Counted from the stretch's first letter, positions 1-13,320 are shown. The stretch: DNA of 38,422 bases from Saccoglossus kowalevskii (GCF_000003605.2 NW_003144790.1:68696-107117), one strand, 5' to 3'. Made by a program: numbers and translations. The notes: generated by a model from the letters alone, not told the origin.

Positions 1-207
1 TAGAAGATTTACCCCTTATACTATATTGTCGCATTGACTGGTGTTCATAAAGACCGGTTTACAGGAGGCAACGCGCCAAGCCACACCGCACGCAGTGGAT
101 CTGAGTTGTTTCGTTATTCAGGTATACTAGTAATATCGTCATCAAGATGGGTCAGGCAAGGCCGCTTGAAAAACGCAAATACATTTTTATGCAACTAGTC
201 GCCGTAA

Positions 208-400
208 CTGATGGGGTACCTTTTGTTTTGAAATACCTAAATTATTTCAAAAACCCGGGTTGTAAAAAGTGCGAAACGTGCAGTTTTTTTAACGTTGTGT
301 TATATAGAATTGTTCTAAACTAGCAATTTCAAATAAATATTTCTCAAAATCAGACTGTAACACACAGGAAAATGTTGATTCATGTTGCTATGAGCTTATA
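208..400 (-). repeat. Diverged interspersed repeat, copy 1 (inverted relative to copy 2)
   Basis: The reverse complement of this stretch aligns along its length with 2212-2412 on the plus strand. Shared blocks in order are TGTGTGTTRCAG, TTTTGAGAAA, TTAGAACARTTC, ACACAAYGTTAA, CACTTTTTA, AACCC and AATAATT. By eye the identity is around two thirds, with small gaps. It could be one long terminal inverted repeat of a roughly 2.2-kb element, or one of two independent insertions of an old family. Confidence 0.5.
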
Positions 401-1535
401 CCCGTTTTACAAATTGTATAAGTCCCCTGATTAAAACTGAAAGTTAATAGTCGTCACTGTGCTTTTAGATTTTAATTTAATTAATTAATTTTATTTAATC
501 TTGCGCGTTTGCTAATTTTTGTGAGAAAATTAATAAGTACTAGTATATTGTAAATAATTAATGGATGCACATTTGCATAATTAACATGGTAATACGTAAT
601 AATACCGGTAATAGAGTGTAGTTTACATTAATGCTAATTAACGTTAATTGGGCTTGTTTTACAATGTCCGCGTATAATTAAATTCAATAAGCGATTAATT
701 GCTGATAGTCTCATAAATTTAGATTGATCAATGTAATCACATTTTCAAATTAACGGCAATTATTTGATTATTCGTATAATTATGGAAAATTGTTCGGCAC
801 AGGCGTTTCGCTCTCAAATACAGTACTTCCTAATGCTTTATTCAAGTTGATGTCCAAGTTGTCTGGACCATTGAGTCAAATAGTTAATAGCATAACTTAG
901 CACGCTTTACGGGAATAAAATATAAGACTCGCCTTTGCCCCAACCTGGCCACAAAGTTAATCAACTAATGAAACGCGTAATACTCATGGCAACTGTATTA
1001 TACTATTCTTCAATGCATTTATACGTTATTGGTCCAAGACAGGTCGGATGCATGTTTATATCGCAATCCCACAAATTGTAAATTTGATTCAAATCATTAG
1101 TTTATTCAAACGTGTAATAGTATAAGTAGATGGAATATTTACGCAATGCGGTCCATTAATTCTGGGCATATTCAACGATTATTTTTTTGTTTATGAAGAA
1201 GTAATTATAATTTCGAATTATAAACAAATTGTTCTTTTGTTTATCATTTCAAAGTCATTTTAGCCGGGAGGGAAGTCATATCACTCAATTTCTTCATCAA
1301 AGTGATACGTGAACAATAACGTTTCTATCATGAGATGTGTCACGTGATAGTATTTGACTTGTGAAATTCAACATATGTATTTTCTCATACAAGAAAAAGT
1401 ACGTATTTACTCAAAAAAAACATATATTAAAAACATATCAAAATTGCGCTTCGAAACTTGAATGAATTACCCTTTGACAAACGGTGAAACACTCCAGAGA
1501 CATCTCTTCTGAGCGGTCCGAGACACTCCTGCATT

Positions 1536-1647
1536 GTGGCCCGGTGACACTTTAGGGCCCGATGATACTTTATATCAGTGGCCCGGTGATATCCCAGTTT
1601 CCTTGTGACGGTGCATCGGTCGGATGACACCCTCGTGTCCCGATGAC
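1536..1647. repeat. Degenerate GC-rich tandem repeat
   Basis: Three clear copies of a GTGGCCCGGTGACAC-like word occur at 1536-1550, 1554-1567 (AGGGCCCGATGATAC) and 1578-1592. Two weaker copies follow around 1611-1647 (for example GTGTCCCGATGACG). Spacing is about 18 to 25 bp and irregular. The block is much more GC-rich than its surroundings. No function is evident. Confidence 0.45.
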
Positions 1648-2211
1648 GAAGCTCCAGTTCAGATCAAAAAAACGGATGTTTATTAAGGTATTAAATTCAG
1701 CTTGAATGTGTGCCTTCTTCAATCGACCACACACAGAACCATTAATAATCAGCCATATCACACCTAAGAAACACGTTCACTTGCGCCACCATCGAGGAAT
1801 TAAATACCGCCATGGTCTAAAACTGCTCACAATTTCCATTACAAACCTGGTTTATGATGTAGGGTAAGGTGTTTTGTGTGTGATAAAGTTTCCCAGTTCG
1901 ACAGCATATCCCGCGATCATACCATTCTGGATATAAAAACACAACCACTTCGTATGTAAACTCGTAGTAGCTGCTGTCATAGAAAATATATCAAGTAACG
2001 AACACTTAATATACGGTAGAGTAAATACTATGTCAATGCAAAGTGGCCATGTACTGTGCGTGTGCCTCGAACCTTCACGTCACGTCTCGTCTCCCCTTAG
2101 GCTACCGGGCATCCCCAAAATAGAAGATTAAGGTAGAAACCTACTCGTAATTTTTACAAAATTAGTCATAAATCGCATGACAATTTTCATTAGTTTGTTA
2201 TGTACAATCCC

Positions 2212-2412
2212 GAAGCTAATATCCCGAGGTACAATGAAGTGTCATTATTTTGTGTGTTGCAGTTAAGCTTTTTGAGAAACATGTTCGAATATTTCTTGAA
2301 AATTTCTATTATTAGAACAGTTCAATAGAACACAATGTTAACTTTGCCACTTTTTAAAACCCTGATTTTTTCAAATAATTCAGAACAACAAAAAGTACTC
2401 CTTCACTAACAA
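2212..2412 (+). repeat. Diverged interspersed repeat, copy 2
   Basis: Partner of the inverted copy at 208-400. The similarity runs from an AAGCTAAT-like word at its left through TGTGTGTTGCAG (2251-2262) to AAAAAGTACTCC (about 2391-2402). Confidence 0.5.
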
Positions 2413-4124
2413 TATATGATTTTTTCAGCCTATGTCACCAGGCTAGATTTTGAGATATTGTATAATATCTCTGCCATAGGAACCTATGATAAAAGCATTA
2501 TAATAGTGCCAAAATGACGACTTCCCACTAAAATACATCCATCAACTTCTCGAAATTAAGGCTGGGACACCAACTTTTTTAAATCAATATACATATATTG
2601 CCTTGGAGTACAGCTTAGTGTAAAATGATTAAATTCTGGGTATTTTAACCATAATAGTCGAATTTATTACGTGTAGAGAGCGTGAAACCTTCCACCCGAA
2701 CAACGCCACAGCGCTTAGCCAGACATTGGTGTACCCCCCCCCCCCATGTATGCTTCTAAAGATGCAATCTTATCAACACAGATACTTTCTAGTAATGCTA
2801 TATAAACATATTATTTTTCCGTGTAGCATTTCGAAATAATTATAATGGTATAAACGGAAATCGTGTTACTTATTATCTTCATAAATTAAAATCTTAATTG
2901 CAAAATTATTCATGACAATATCGATATCCGTTAAACTTCTATAAACTAACTTATTTACAAATATGAATTTGCATAAACTACGCGTAGAGCGATTACTTAC
3001 TGTTAAAGGAGTTAGAACCTAAATCATGTGGTTTGATTACTACTCAATATAACACTGAGTAACGCATCATGGAAGACAATTCTCATTTGCCCGGAAGTTA
3101 TACACTCATCATTACCTTATATAGAAAGTGGTAGATAGTAAACAACGGTTTAGGGAATTAAGTTTACATGCGAGACAAAGCGTCTGTAGAGAAGGAACTT
3201 CATTTTTTATTGGTGTGTGCTTTGTATAATGGACTACGGAAAAATATATTTCATTAAATTATTATGCGCCCCACCATGATATTAATAAATTTGTATAAGT
3301 TTTCCAGATAAAATATCATAGAGAGTGTTAGCTATTGTTTGTTTCTAGCGTTCAAGCAAATCAATGACAATTAGATTTGTTTTCTTTTTCATCTGCCATA
3401 TTTATCTTCATTCGAATGGGTGTAATTTATTATATCTTGTATAAAACCTCATGTCAACGGCCTATGGTGCACCATAATGAAAAATAATCTTGGTGTGATT
3501 TATCGTAAAAAGACAACCATGTTTCAGCAGCACACTATAGTCGTTTGATACAATAATGAAAACGCCATTACGCGTGCGTTTCGAATTACACGTACGTACA
3601 GGTAAATCCAGAACGCATGCGCATTTAGATTTTTACATGTCATTTAACAAATACTGCTATGTGACCATATGACATCAGTTATGTGTTTTGATCATTCCAG
3701 TCTTTATAATTCATTGTTCAATTGTAATACACGCTTGCTAAAGTCGTACGTGTTGATCCAATCATGAATACTGTGTTCCCCTGGGTAAATCCCATGATAC
3801 GACGACAAGTTGCTTAATAATATAATCTAATTTCCAAATGTATTTTTTCACAATAGAAACCCTTTTTTTCAGTAGGATCTTCATTAACTGATACATGGCC
3901 ATCGGCCCAAAACAGTAAATACAAAATATTTAAATTATTTACAATATTTCAGCTGCTTCCCTCCTAAGTTTCATAGCATTAAATACATGTACAAACGCAG
4001 CTAAACGCTGTAGAAGTACATCATTTTGAGTTTTCAGATAAATTTATTTACAGTTGGTGGGGTGCAGTAGTAGTGTGGGATATAGATACATCTAATGTGG
4101 TTATAAAAATTATAAACTAATAAA

Positions 4125-4701
4125 AAATGGAACTCGTTTTCAATAGAATTCATATTGCAAAGCTCGCACATACGTTGATCTCTTTCAAGATGATCTCTGT
4201 CTTTTTCAATTCGTAAACAATGTGATGAACATCGTAGCCGAGATAGTGATATGGGTTCGAATATGAACAGAAAACAAATATCTTTGTGGTTCTATGGTAG
4301 TTTTAAATTGACAGTAAGTATCTAACTTGTCTAAAGTACACAAGTCAGCCCGCCATACCAAGGAAAGATACTGTTTGAATCGCTCCACAAATGTATTTAT
4401 AAACACATTAACATTCCAACTTCTTGTGCATGCCAAGTATCATTCATATTACAAATTGAAAGCAAGTTTTGGATGTCACTGATCCAGGTGTGTTTTGTTC
4501 TGGTTCCCGACATTTCGATATTGTATAGCATATTGTAACATTTCTTGGGGTACCTTGAATTTGGCATGGAAATTAATTTTGCCCAATATTTAATGCAGCG
4601 TTTCGCTGAGTACAGATAGATAGGATATCTCTCTAAAACCCCAGATTTCCGCCCCATACGTTAGTATTGGTAATATCATTGTATCAAAGACCTTAAAATA
4701 G
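4125..4701 (-). mobile_element. Dead LINE (non-LTR retrotransposon), C-terminal part of the reverse transcriptase ORF
   Basis: Read on the minus strand from 4701 downward, the three frames together give the familiar tail of a LINE polymerase ORF. First comes PILTYGAEIWGF (about 4635-4675), then a deletion and frame change into RYPIYLYSAKRCIKYW, then WHAQEV joining by another frameshift near 4440 to NVNVFINTFVERFKQ and YCQFKT. A further shift near 4265 leads into RCSSHCLRIEKDR, RMCELCNM and a final IENEFHF near 4125. These blocks are known hallmarks of CR1/L2/Jockey-like LINEs (the YGsEIWGF block, the RxSxHxLxIExGR block and the CxxC-IExExHF block). At least three frameshifts and an internal deletion show that it is inactive. 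The clade cannot be assigned by eye. Confidence 0.8.
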
Positions 4702-4702
4702 G

Positions 4703-4930
4703 TTATGTACGATACTGATCTGGTGTTTCTTTTAAAACGTCCACTTCTGTCCACAAGTCCGACACCGTTTTTGTTATGTCACGTATACCAGTTTTTAATC
4801 CATTATAGGTCTGTTGTAGCTTAACCTGTGTCGCTTTCTTGCCTTTAATTTCTCTAGGTAGACTGTCCATTTTATCGTCGAGTTCTTTACTCATTTTGCA
4901 ATTGTTTACTTGTATGTAAATATACCACAT
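4703..4930 (-). pseudogene. Possible coiled-coil remnant beside the LINE (ORF1-like?)
   Basis: A 75-codon minus-strand frame lies just upstream of the LINE polymerase tail. It is rich in Lys, Glu, Leu and Thr with heptad-like spacing (SKELDDKMDSLPREIKGKK, then TQVKLQQTYNGLKTGIRD, then SDLWTEVDVLKET). That is what a LINE ORF1 coiled coil often looks like. If so, an internal deletion joined ORF1 to the end of ORF2. The family is not recognised, and a chance ORF is possible. Confidence 0.25.
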
Positions 4931-5748
4931 TTCTATTTTACTCCGCCGACAGATATTAAATTTATTAATTTGCTTACAACCCGAAATGAATCACTTTTAC
5001 AGCGATTAGTTTAGAAGGGATGCCACTGAAGTATTATTGTAACTGGAGGAAAAGAATACTCTTGTGACATGTACTAACCAATTTGGATCGATGGCTTCGA
5101 TCTCAATGTTTCGATGAATCTGGTCAACGCGGCACGACAGTGAATCTATACGGTATTTAATGGTACAATACTTTTGCGACCAACCGTACCTCTATCTCAT
5201 ACATGCTTGGGCCGATTTCATTTCAGTTCACACCATACTAAATGTTGAATTTTAGGTATAAATCACCAATACTTTTTTTAATTTGGATTTTGCCGCTCAT
5301 AAACATATTTTTACGGTGTTTTTGTAGAAAAGTTAATCCCATACATCTTAGCTTAGAAACGTGTGGTAATGTTTGGTTCTGTCAACCAATGCAAAAAGTG
5401 AGGATCGACAGAGTTGTCGATTTGAATGGGATTGGTTACATCCGTCGACATTATTTTGACGTCACAATGTCGTTACGTCGCTAGAGGGCATTCCTGGTAT
5501 AATCTCCGTATAGACGCAATGACGGGCTAAGCGACAAAAAGTTCTTTTTTTTTTTTATCGACTAACGAAAATAGATGAAGTATAAATATATACACTGCTA
5601 TCCTTGGTGCCTCTCTGGACGAGGCGCCAAATTGTCTAATTTTGCTACGTCAAAGCCGAATTCGGCAGATGTAATGGAACACGTCATCAAACTATCCATT
5701 TCGGTCTCAAGCAACTTCGTTTCAGACTTGCACTTGGATCATCTTTAC

Positions 5749-5868
5749 CCTCATTGACGATTTCGCAAAATGGCATGCACAACTTAAAACGAAGACACCC
5801 AATGTGACGAAGAGCGTAAATCCAATTAAAAACCAGTATAGTTCCGGTGAAACGTACATTATTAGCGC
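5749..5868 (-). CDS. Speculative orphan exon encoding a transmembrane segment
   Basis: On the minus strand, a TATTCCCAG acceptor is followed by 40 open codons and an AGG|GTAAAG donor (phase 0 at both ends). The peptide runs ALIMYVSPELYWFLIGF, then TLFVTLGVFVLSCACHFAKSS, that is, a strong hydrophobic helix ending in a Cys-rich and basic juxtamembrane stretch. This is typical of a single-pass membrane protein. A competing frame in the same stretch is also open, and I could not find a neighbouring exon. It is therefore a candidate only. Confidence 0.2.
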
Positions 5869-8800
5869 CTGGGAATACGGTGCACGCTGATCCACTTGTT
5901 TTCAAAGCTTTGGAATTTTTGTTCCACAAAGCCGACTCTGAAAAACATAAAAAATGTGATCATGATGTTGTTTTATAAATACTAATAAAAATTAACGCCT
6001 AAGGTAAAGCTCGAATGAATACCATGTTCACAAATGATAGTCCCATGAGGTGAAAAAATTGTATTGATATGGTATGTCATGTATACATTATATTTTGGCC
6101 TGGGGGCTGTTTAAAAGTCCTCGAAATGTCAGATGAAGGACGAGACCAAATGTGTAAAGTCATTTCACTGGTTCTTGGTCGACGTGAAGACATAGTTCAG
6201 GTGTGTAGCACATACGTTTTTTTTATAGTATAGGTGGTTGTTTCTAGGACAACTGGAAATGAAACTAGGGACGTTTACATGCGTTGCTACATGAGTATTA
6301 GCTTTGTACGGATTCAACAAATATCTGAAAAACCATGCAAACTGAAAACGTCTTGATACAAAGTTACACCCACACCGTGGTGTACATGTATTCCATTGCG
6401 TTACAAAGAATCTGTATACACAGCTACCAAGTGAATCCTGTTTAATACAAGGTTACTAGTAGTTACGCATTTTAATGACTAGACTAACTAATGGTTTGGT
6501 GTACGATGTCAGTTTTAGTCTGTGATCACCGGGTCAGGATTTTTTTGAGGAATATACCCCGTGCACGAACGGCTACAATAAACTAGTATTTCTAGAGTTG
6601 AGGTCATCGTCGTAAAGCGTTATCAAATAATTCTATTACAAGTTTAATAATGTTTTAACATTTTCGCATTATGAAGTCTAGAAAAGGCCAAAGCACAGTG
6701 TTATTGAAGGTGTCGCGATACGTATTGGCAATTCATAGAGACAAATTTGAACAAATCATGCTAGATTCGGTTTTTCGTGTTCACATATTCACGGGTGTGT
6801 TCAACAAGTATGTGTGAGCCATGTTCTTTTCATATTTATGCGTCTCGATCACGTGATACAGAATGTGACGGTTTAGCTGACATTTGGTGGGTAGAAAAAG
6901 AAATAGACAACACATGTTCACTAAACGTCGGGAAAGTGAACACATGTGTAATTGGCAAGTAATATAAAAATAATATAAAATGTATCTAAAAACAAACGGG
7001 TAGAAATACCGACTACATCGACTCGATTAATAATGCACACAAAAAAACAACACCACGCACATTATATTCCATGTAATGTAGGTGTACATTTTCCCAGATC
7101 TATTTATATGATCATCCACCGTTTTGTTCACACACCAGAAACAACATTTCTCGGTAAAAAAAATTACCGTTGGCAATGTTGTATTGTGGGTAATCATTCG
7201 GATGTGCTTGATTTTAGCCATGACACTTCAGTATATTTGCGGCATTTCAAAAAATAGCTATGGCGACAGAACAATCTACATGTTTACACTAATTTCATTC
7301 AAGATACAAGGTGGTAATACAACATTGATAATAATAGCGCCCCCAACGACACATCTGAACTAGGGTGAGCTTTCTATCTCAATTTGTCGTCCAATGTACT
7401 TTATTCATGTAAAATTGTAGAGCTTATTTCACCTTATCTCGATATATTGTTCCTCCGTGGGAGGTTCCTCCACATTCAATATACACCCCACGGTGCTCCA
7501 CTCTAATGTGAATGCAAAGTTAACATCCGAAAGTTCAATGCTAGAATTAAATGGGTCATGGCTAATTCACAAACAATGCCCTCTCAAATGGATTCGAGAA
7601 GATATGTAACAGTTCCATCACTACTTGTTTACTTTAATTAACGTGATATTTATATTTCGTTTATACCATTGATTCGTGTATTGAGTGACCCTTATCGCTG
7701 CCGGGGGATAGTTTCAAATATAATTCTCATGATTTTACCCAGAGGAATGATGGGGATTCAGGGCTATGTCTGGGCTGAATCCTGTCGGAGTTCAACCCCG
7801 AGGGTTCAGTGGAGCCGAACTTGGCTCTAGCCGAACGCGTATACACGGCCACTTTTTGCTGACTCGAGCCTTAGGATAAAATGATGTCGTTGTGAACGTA
7901 AAACTATAAAAAATACGGTGTAGATATGTATATGAACAGGCGTATTCTTTACAAACAAATCGTCGTCGTGTTTGAAAACAAAATTGTGAACAGATAATTG
8001 TATCGAGAAAGGCTTTTGTTTTTTTTTCAAATTAATAACGGCTCGGAACTCGGTTCACACACGCCCATAAGATACGGTTATGAACACGGGTTCGGGCAAC
8101 ACCGTGATTATCATAACTTTACGCCAATAACAAGTAATTATACATAGATACCATAGTACTACCTCTCATCCTGGTACTTGAGCTTTAGTGATTACAATTT
8201 GTAAAGCACGCATGATAGTACCGTTTCACATCCCTCTCCCTATAACATGATGGCATCACGGATCGGGAATATTTCTTAATGTATACCAGGGAACCAATAT
8301 GCCTCCCAATATGCTTTCACGCTTTTGGGAGAAAGTTCTCAATCTTTGGCAACTTGAAATAATTTATATGTAAGCCAAAATTATATAAACATATATTAAG
8401 TCAGTTGATTCTTAGACAGCCAGGTAGTGCGTACGCCGGTCTGGGACCAATCAAAAGATATATACAATGTGTCGTTTTACCTAAAAACTCTTGCGACCGC
8501 TAAATAGGTACAATACATGAGTGATTCATGTATGGCCAAAGGTCAATCTCATTAACAGAAGTTTAATAGTCTTGATACAATGTACATCGAGCAGATTTGC
8601 ATAAGAACTGGTGCATGTCTACTTTCAGTTCAACTTCGGGTTCAAGATCGTAGCTTCACGCGTTACGGCTGAACAGTGAACGCAATTACAGAAATTAGAC
8701 TGGTATAAGATTGGGTTATTGGACTCCACGACATCGAAAGTAATAGCTCGGCTGTACACCAGTTAGATACGTCACAAACGAGCAACATTTGTGTATTCAT

Positions 8801-11800
8801 GTGACGTACAAAAAGCCTTCAAACAATCACTGAATAGGGGACATTTGTTTAACTGTCCGAGTCGTGCCAGTAAGCTTGTATGTAGTGTGTGTGGTCGCCA
8901 CCGATTTTAACACGGACCTTAGTTAACACTTGAATGATTAAACAGTATAGGAATGTCCGCAAGTCTGTTTTCATACTTCCAACCGACACAAACAAGTTTG
9001 AATGACCTCCTACCTTTATATATGCTGCGACGTGGACCTTCGTGTGAGTCACCTTTTTAGCGAATCAATGGCCATACTTTCGTACTTGCTGACTTTGCCT
9101 CCCTTCATTCCGAGTAAAAATAAGTACAACAATCAACCGGCCACACTCCTACTGCAAACACGTTTACCTGTTACCCTACTGAGAGATAAATGACGATATT
9201 ACGGGACTCGGGACGGGCGAGGTTTTTACTTAGACCTGTACGCGGTGATGTAATCACTGCCACAACTCGGGTCAATGAAATCTATTGTATTTCTTTTGTC
9301 GATCGAAATCGTGTTATTAAATGCTTTATGAAAACGCGGACACAATGAGCGCAGGCGTTACATTTATACTGCATGGGAGGGACGCGGTCGTAAAGTCAGT
9401 TGATAGTCCATTGAGATATTTCGAATATAGTTACATTTTTGCTTTCAGTAATTACCTAACTTAATCGTGCGATGACTGTTTGTGTGAACGGTCCGCCAGT
9501 TTTGAAAAGTGTGTTTCAATCTGTGTTACATTCCACTAGACTTGTGATTGGTTTGAAACGCCGGTGGCAGCGCCCTCGGGCAGCGCTGTCATTTTGCGAT
9601 GCTACACAAACCAGTCTAGAATCCGCGGTGACGCAAGGCCCAGAAAACAAACAAACATAAAGTTTCTGGTATATGTCAGTTACCTGTAGTCCATGAATCC
9701 ATAAATCACCACGAATTCATAAATTGCCGTGCGGACTGTTGCACTGCCATTGCGGCTCAATACAATACAAACTTGTTCAAGTACTAATAATCGAAGGTAG
9801 CGAGAACCTAAACGCACAGCCTTATCACACTCGTTTCACATTCTTGATATGTTGCTGAACGGAATGTTTTACTAAATAAATGAACAATTAAATAAAAAGA
9901 TGGGTAGCCTAACTGTGATTTTCCTCCGTTCTTCTTTCGGCCATCTTGAATTGAAAATTGGTCAAAATTCATTATACTACTGACTATAAACTAGTTCGAT
10001 TAACCACCATTTGTTTCGTCAGATTTGAAAATAAAGTTGTAGCAACTTGGCAACATTTCAGGGAAATCTAGTTTCAAATGTGTAGTAGCCGCGTTCGTCC
10101 TTATTATAATAAAGCAACGTTGGAATTTCAGGAATAAAGAGAATATATATAACCAAAGAAATATTAATTGCCTTCGTATATGTCAAACTAATATGTAAAT
10201 ATATGCCTTAGGTGATTGATAAGGAAATTTAATTAGTTCTAGTTAGGATTTACTACTGTGACTGTAGTTTAATACAGCCTCATTTGAACACTCTTTTGGG
10301 GGGTTGGGACTTGAGGGTTTGGAGTGTAAATTTAAATTTAAAAGTTGCCATAAATTCAAAAGAATTTAGGTCAGTATTCTACTATCGTCCGTGACGGTTC
10401 GTTACACCTGGAAATTCGGATACCGAGTCGTTAGCAAGTTGCGGTAAACATGAACAAAAGTTTCCATTTTAATTCGATTTTCGGCCATTGTAGCCAACAT
10501 CTAAACAAAATTATTGGGGATCGGTGTTTTTCGGTATATCTCGGATATTACGAGCTCACGTTTCGCCACGAAACCCTTAGTTTGAGCGTGTTCCGATACA
10601 CTTCCTATACTATAGTAAACTAACCGCATCCTGCAGCCTAATTGCCTGACTAGTAATAATTGCGTGACCAGTTTAGGGACAGAAGTAACATATACTGTTA
10701 AGTAACACACGAGGGCCACACCTGGCGAATGCAATGGGTCTGAATCCTGACTCAGTTTTGCCCGTCCTAATAACTTCAAACCCTGTTTTGCCTCATGCTG
10801 GTTAAATGCTCTGCTTGCCAAAAAATCGGCAATGAAATACTTTAAATTGCTCGAACAAATGTTTATGTTTGCTGCCAAACTTAGAGTTTTATTTTATGAA
10901 CAAGAAAGCCATGATGTCTTTAATAAATACAATATTGAAAACGTTATTAAAATATACTCAAAATGTTCCACATTGACGCTGTATCATTCCAATTTAGTTC
11001 ATGGAGCAATCCGGTGATAAATCTACTACGCGACACTGTGATACCGCATCAATATGCACCAAGTTTGCCTACTTCAAGTTTGGGACAACATTCGTTTATG
11101 AAACGTACACATTACAGCTAGAATACATCTGACGCAGATATTTAAATTCGATAGCATACGCCAGTAACAAATGATCCGGATCAAATAATTTTCCGTAAAG
11201 ATGAACGAAAACATGTAATTATTGATATTGTTGTTGGATACTGTATGATGATGAATAAATTGAACTCTCATTTATAACAACTTGAAAACGCTGTTTTTGT
11301 AACGCACGTCTGAGATTTCGTTCGACGAAAGAAGGAAATTATCTAATACGCATGCGCACGGGTTGTTTTGCAGTCAATGCACATGCGTTTTAGTGGTTTT
11401 GATTTGTCATCTACCGTGTGTGTGTCCTTTGAAAGGGACAATTTTAGTTTTTATGGCAAATCATAACTCGATTTGTTCTACAGTATAAAGTATCGAACAA
11501 CAATATTAAAAAATGTATGTTTTTGTCTACATTGCATCTTTCAAGAGAAGGCCAGCCCGGCGCATATATCTAGATCCCCTTCCTATAGAGTACGCCTGGG
11601 TCTATGGAACGTTTGTTGCGCGTGTTCTGATTATTTACGTAGGAAGCAATCACGTGACATATAAGCATAGCAACAAGTAGCAACATAATGACGTGATTTA
11701 TAATAACAGTGATAAATGTACACATGTAATATTAGTTTCTAATTTTAATAAATGTTATTTCTCAAATATTTTCAAACACAATGAAAGGCGTGTGTCATCA

Positions 11801-12688
11801 CTAAACAAACTGACTTTTATCACAATTTCAACATGATGTCAACTCCAATATATATGCAAATTCTTGTATGATATCATTTTTCTACTTATAGACGCAGTGC
11901 ACCCAAATGATACGAAACATTATATATACTGAGTATAATCGCTGACCAAAAATAAAATTAGAAAAGTATCACCACTGTAAGGAAGTGCAAACCTCACTCC
12001 GTGGTAATAAACATAGCAACGCGGCTACCATAGAAACCTAATTACATGACAGTATATACTCGGATCAATCAAGTCATTATCAAAATAAACTAAATAATAA
12101 CCTTTTATACACTTTTTGATTCACATTACAATACTTTTATAGGTTCATTATAAATGTGTTCATATCCAAACATTGATCGGATATTACCCCCAGACGGCTT
12201 GAATGTCTCAATTCTTTTAATATTTTGTGAGTGATATGGTTCATACGTAATATTACCTATAAACTGCAACTAGACGGTATGTTGCTATAGTTACAATGCG
12301 GAATTGCAGAATTGATTGTTATCTCATAAGTTGTTATTTGTTCAAAAGTTTTTTTTTTTTTTTTTTTTAATTATAGGCCAGTAACACACTAAAAACACGT
12401 GACAATCGTTGATATCCTGTTAGGGAACTAGCCTGATAAAACGTTAAATATTTCGTGATTCTCACAAAAATCCGAAACGATTTGCTGTAATTATTGACCA
12501 TATAATTAAGATAATAGTAATAAAATAGTAATAAGCTCACACTAGTACGAGTATTTATCCGCGCACAATTTCTCCGTTCCCCCATGCAAACACAACGCCA
12601 CCGTCCAATTTATTTATTAATTGTTTCACGTCGTGTCTCAGACGCTAAACGACGGCGAGTGCACTGGCTAGAACTATGCACAGCCGGC

Positions 12689-12695
12689 TATAAAA
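12689..12695 (+). promoter_or_regulatory. TATA-box-like word, owner unknown
   Basis: TATAAAA in a GCCGGC-flanked context. It could be a distal start for the downstream cellulase gene, about 630 bp before the first candidate ATG at 13321, or it could be fortuitous. Confidence 0.15.
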
Positions 12696-13250
12696 CAGTA
12701 TCAATATTATTTTTAAATATTAACTTGAAGTATTGCAAGAAAACATGTACAGTTTGAATAACATGCGATAAACGGATTCAGTCTGTGTGTATTTTTGTAA
12801 ACATGTCATAATATTAACCACATTTTTGAAACATGTCCATGTCGGCATCCTAGCAAACCCGAATACATTAATCACTGAGTGCATATAACAACCGAAACGT
12901 GAAACATATTAGTATCATTGTCAATATCAGTTTGAAAAGAATTTTACGACGTTTTATTTCTCAAATTGACACAGTAAAGTGTGTATCTTGCACAAATTGA
13001 TTTTCCCACAATTTCAAGTTTATTACTGGCGAGATAATATTTGTTTTCGCAGTAAAAAAAATCCAATATACATGCAAATGCCAGCACGTTTTTTTTTGCC
13101 TCGTCACCAACTGAATGTACAGCGAAAGTGACGTAAACATTGAGTGGTGAGATTGCAATGTACGTATTCACATTGTTATGTAAATTAGATACAACATAAG
13201 TACCAATTTAACACTGATTTGCATAACACTTGAAAAGTACACCGTAATAG

Positions 13251-13257
13251 TATATAT
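13251..13257 (+). promoter_or_regulatory. Candidate TATA box for the GH9 gene
   Basis: A TATATAT word lies about 70 bp upstream of the candidate first ATG (13321). A start site 25 to 30 bp downstream would leave a 5' leader of roughly 40 nt. The surroundings are AT-rich, so a chance match is easy. Confidence 0.25.
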
Positions 13258-13320
13258 TTCCACGCCTTTTCACCAATATTACTGACAGAATCTCGGTCTT
13301 GTAAGCACAAAGCACGAGCA

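Larger units (their letters stand above)
1..4124. other. Intergenic, no gene recognised
   Basis: AT-rich sequence in which I see no exon with recognisable protein similarity. The only structures are an inverted pair of diverged repeats (208-400 and 2212-2412), a GC-rich degenerate tandem repeat (1536-1647) and a C homopolymer at 2734-2745. The short open frames on the minus strand at 1427-1761 run through the tandem repeat and do not look like protein. Confidence 0.6.
4931..13250. other. Intergenic, no convincing gene
   Basis: AT-rich sequence. The longest open frame is 125 codons on the minus strand (10501-10878). It has no recognisable motif and includes ordinary-looking low-complexity stretches. 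A T20 tract occurs at 12349-12368. A good TATAAAA word in a GC-flanked context lies at 12689-12695 on the plus strand, with a CCAAT word near 12605, but no gene can be tied to it. One speculative transmembrane exon (5749-5868, minus) is listed separately. Confidence 0.5.

Noticed and set aside
7741-7840. GC-rich stretch with GAGTTCAACCCCGAG, considered as a tRNA or tRNA-derived SINE B box
   Set aside because: No matching A box, no cloverleaf and no acceptor stem could be drawn.
8849-9052. Minus-strand frame with a KVRVKIGGDHTHYIQ stretch faintly like the end of stefin/cystatin, near a TATATAAAG word
   Set aside because: It ends too early, lacks the inhibitory QVVAG block, and no partner exon was found.
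10501-10878. 125-codon minus-strand open frame
   Set aside because: No recognisable family, atypical residue composition and no flanking exon or promoter signals.
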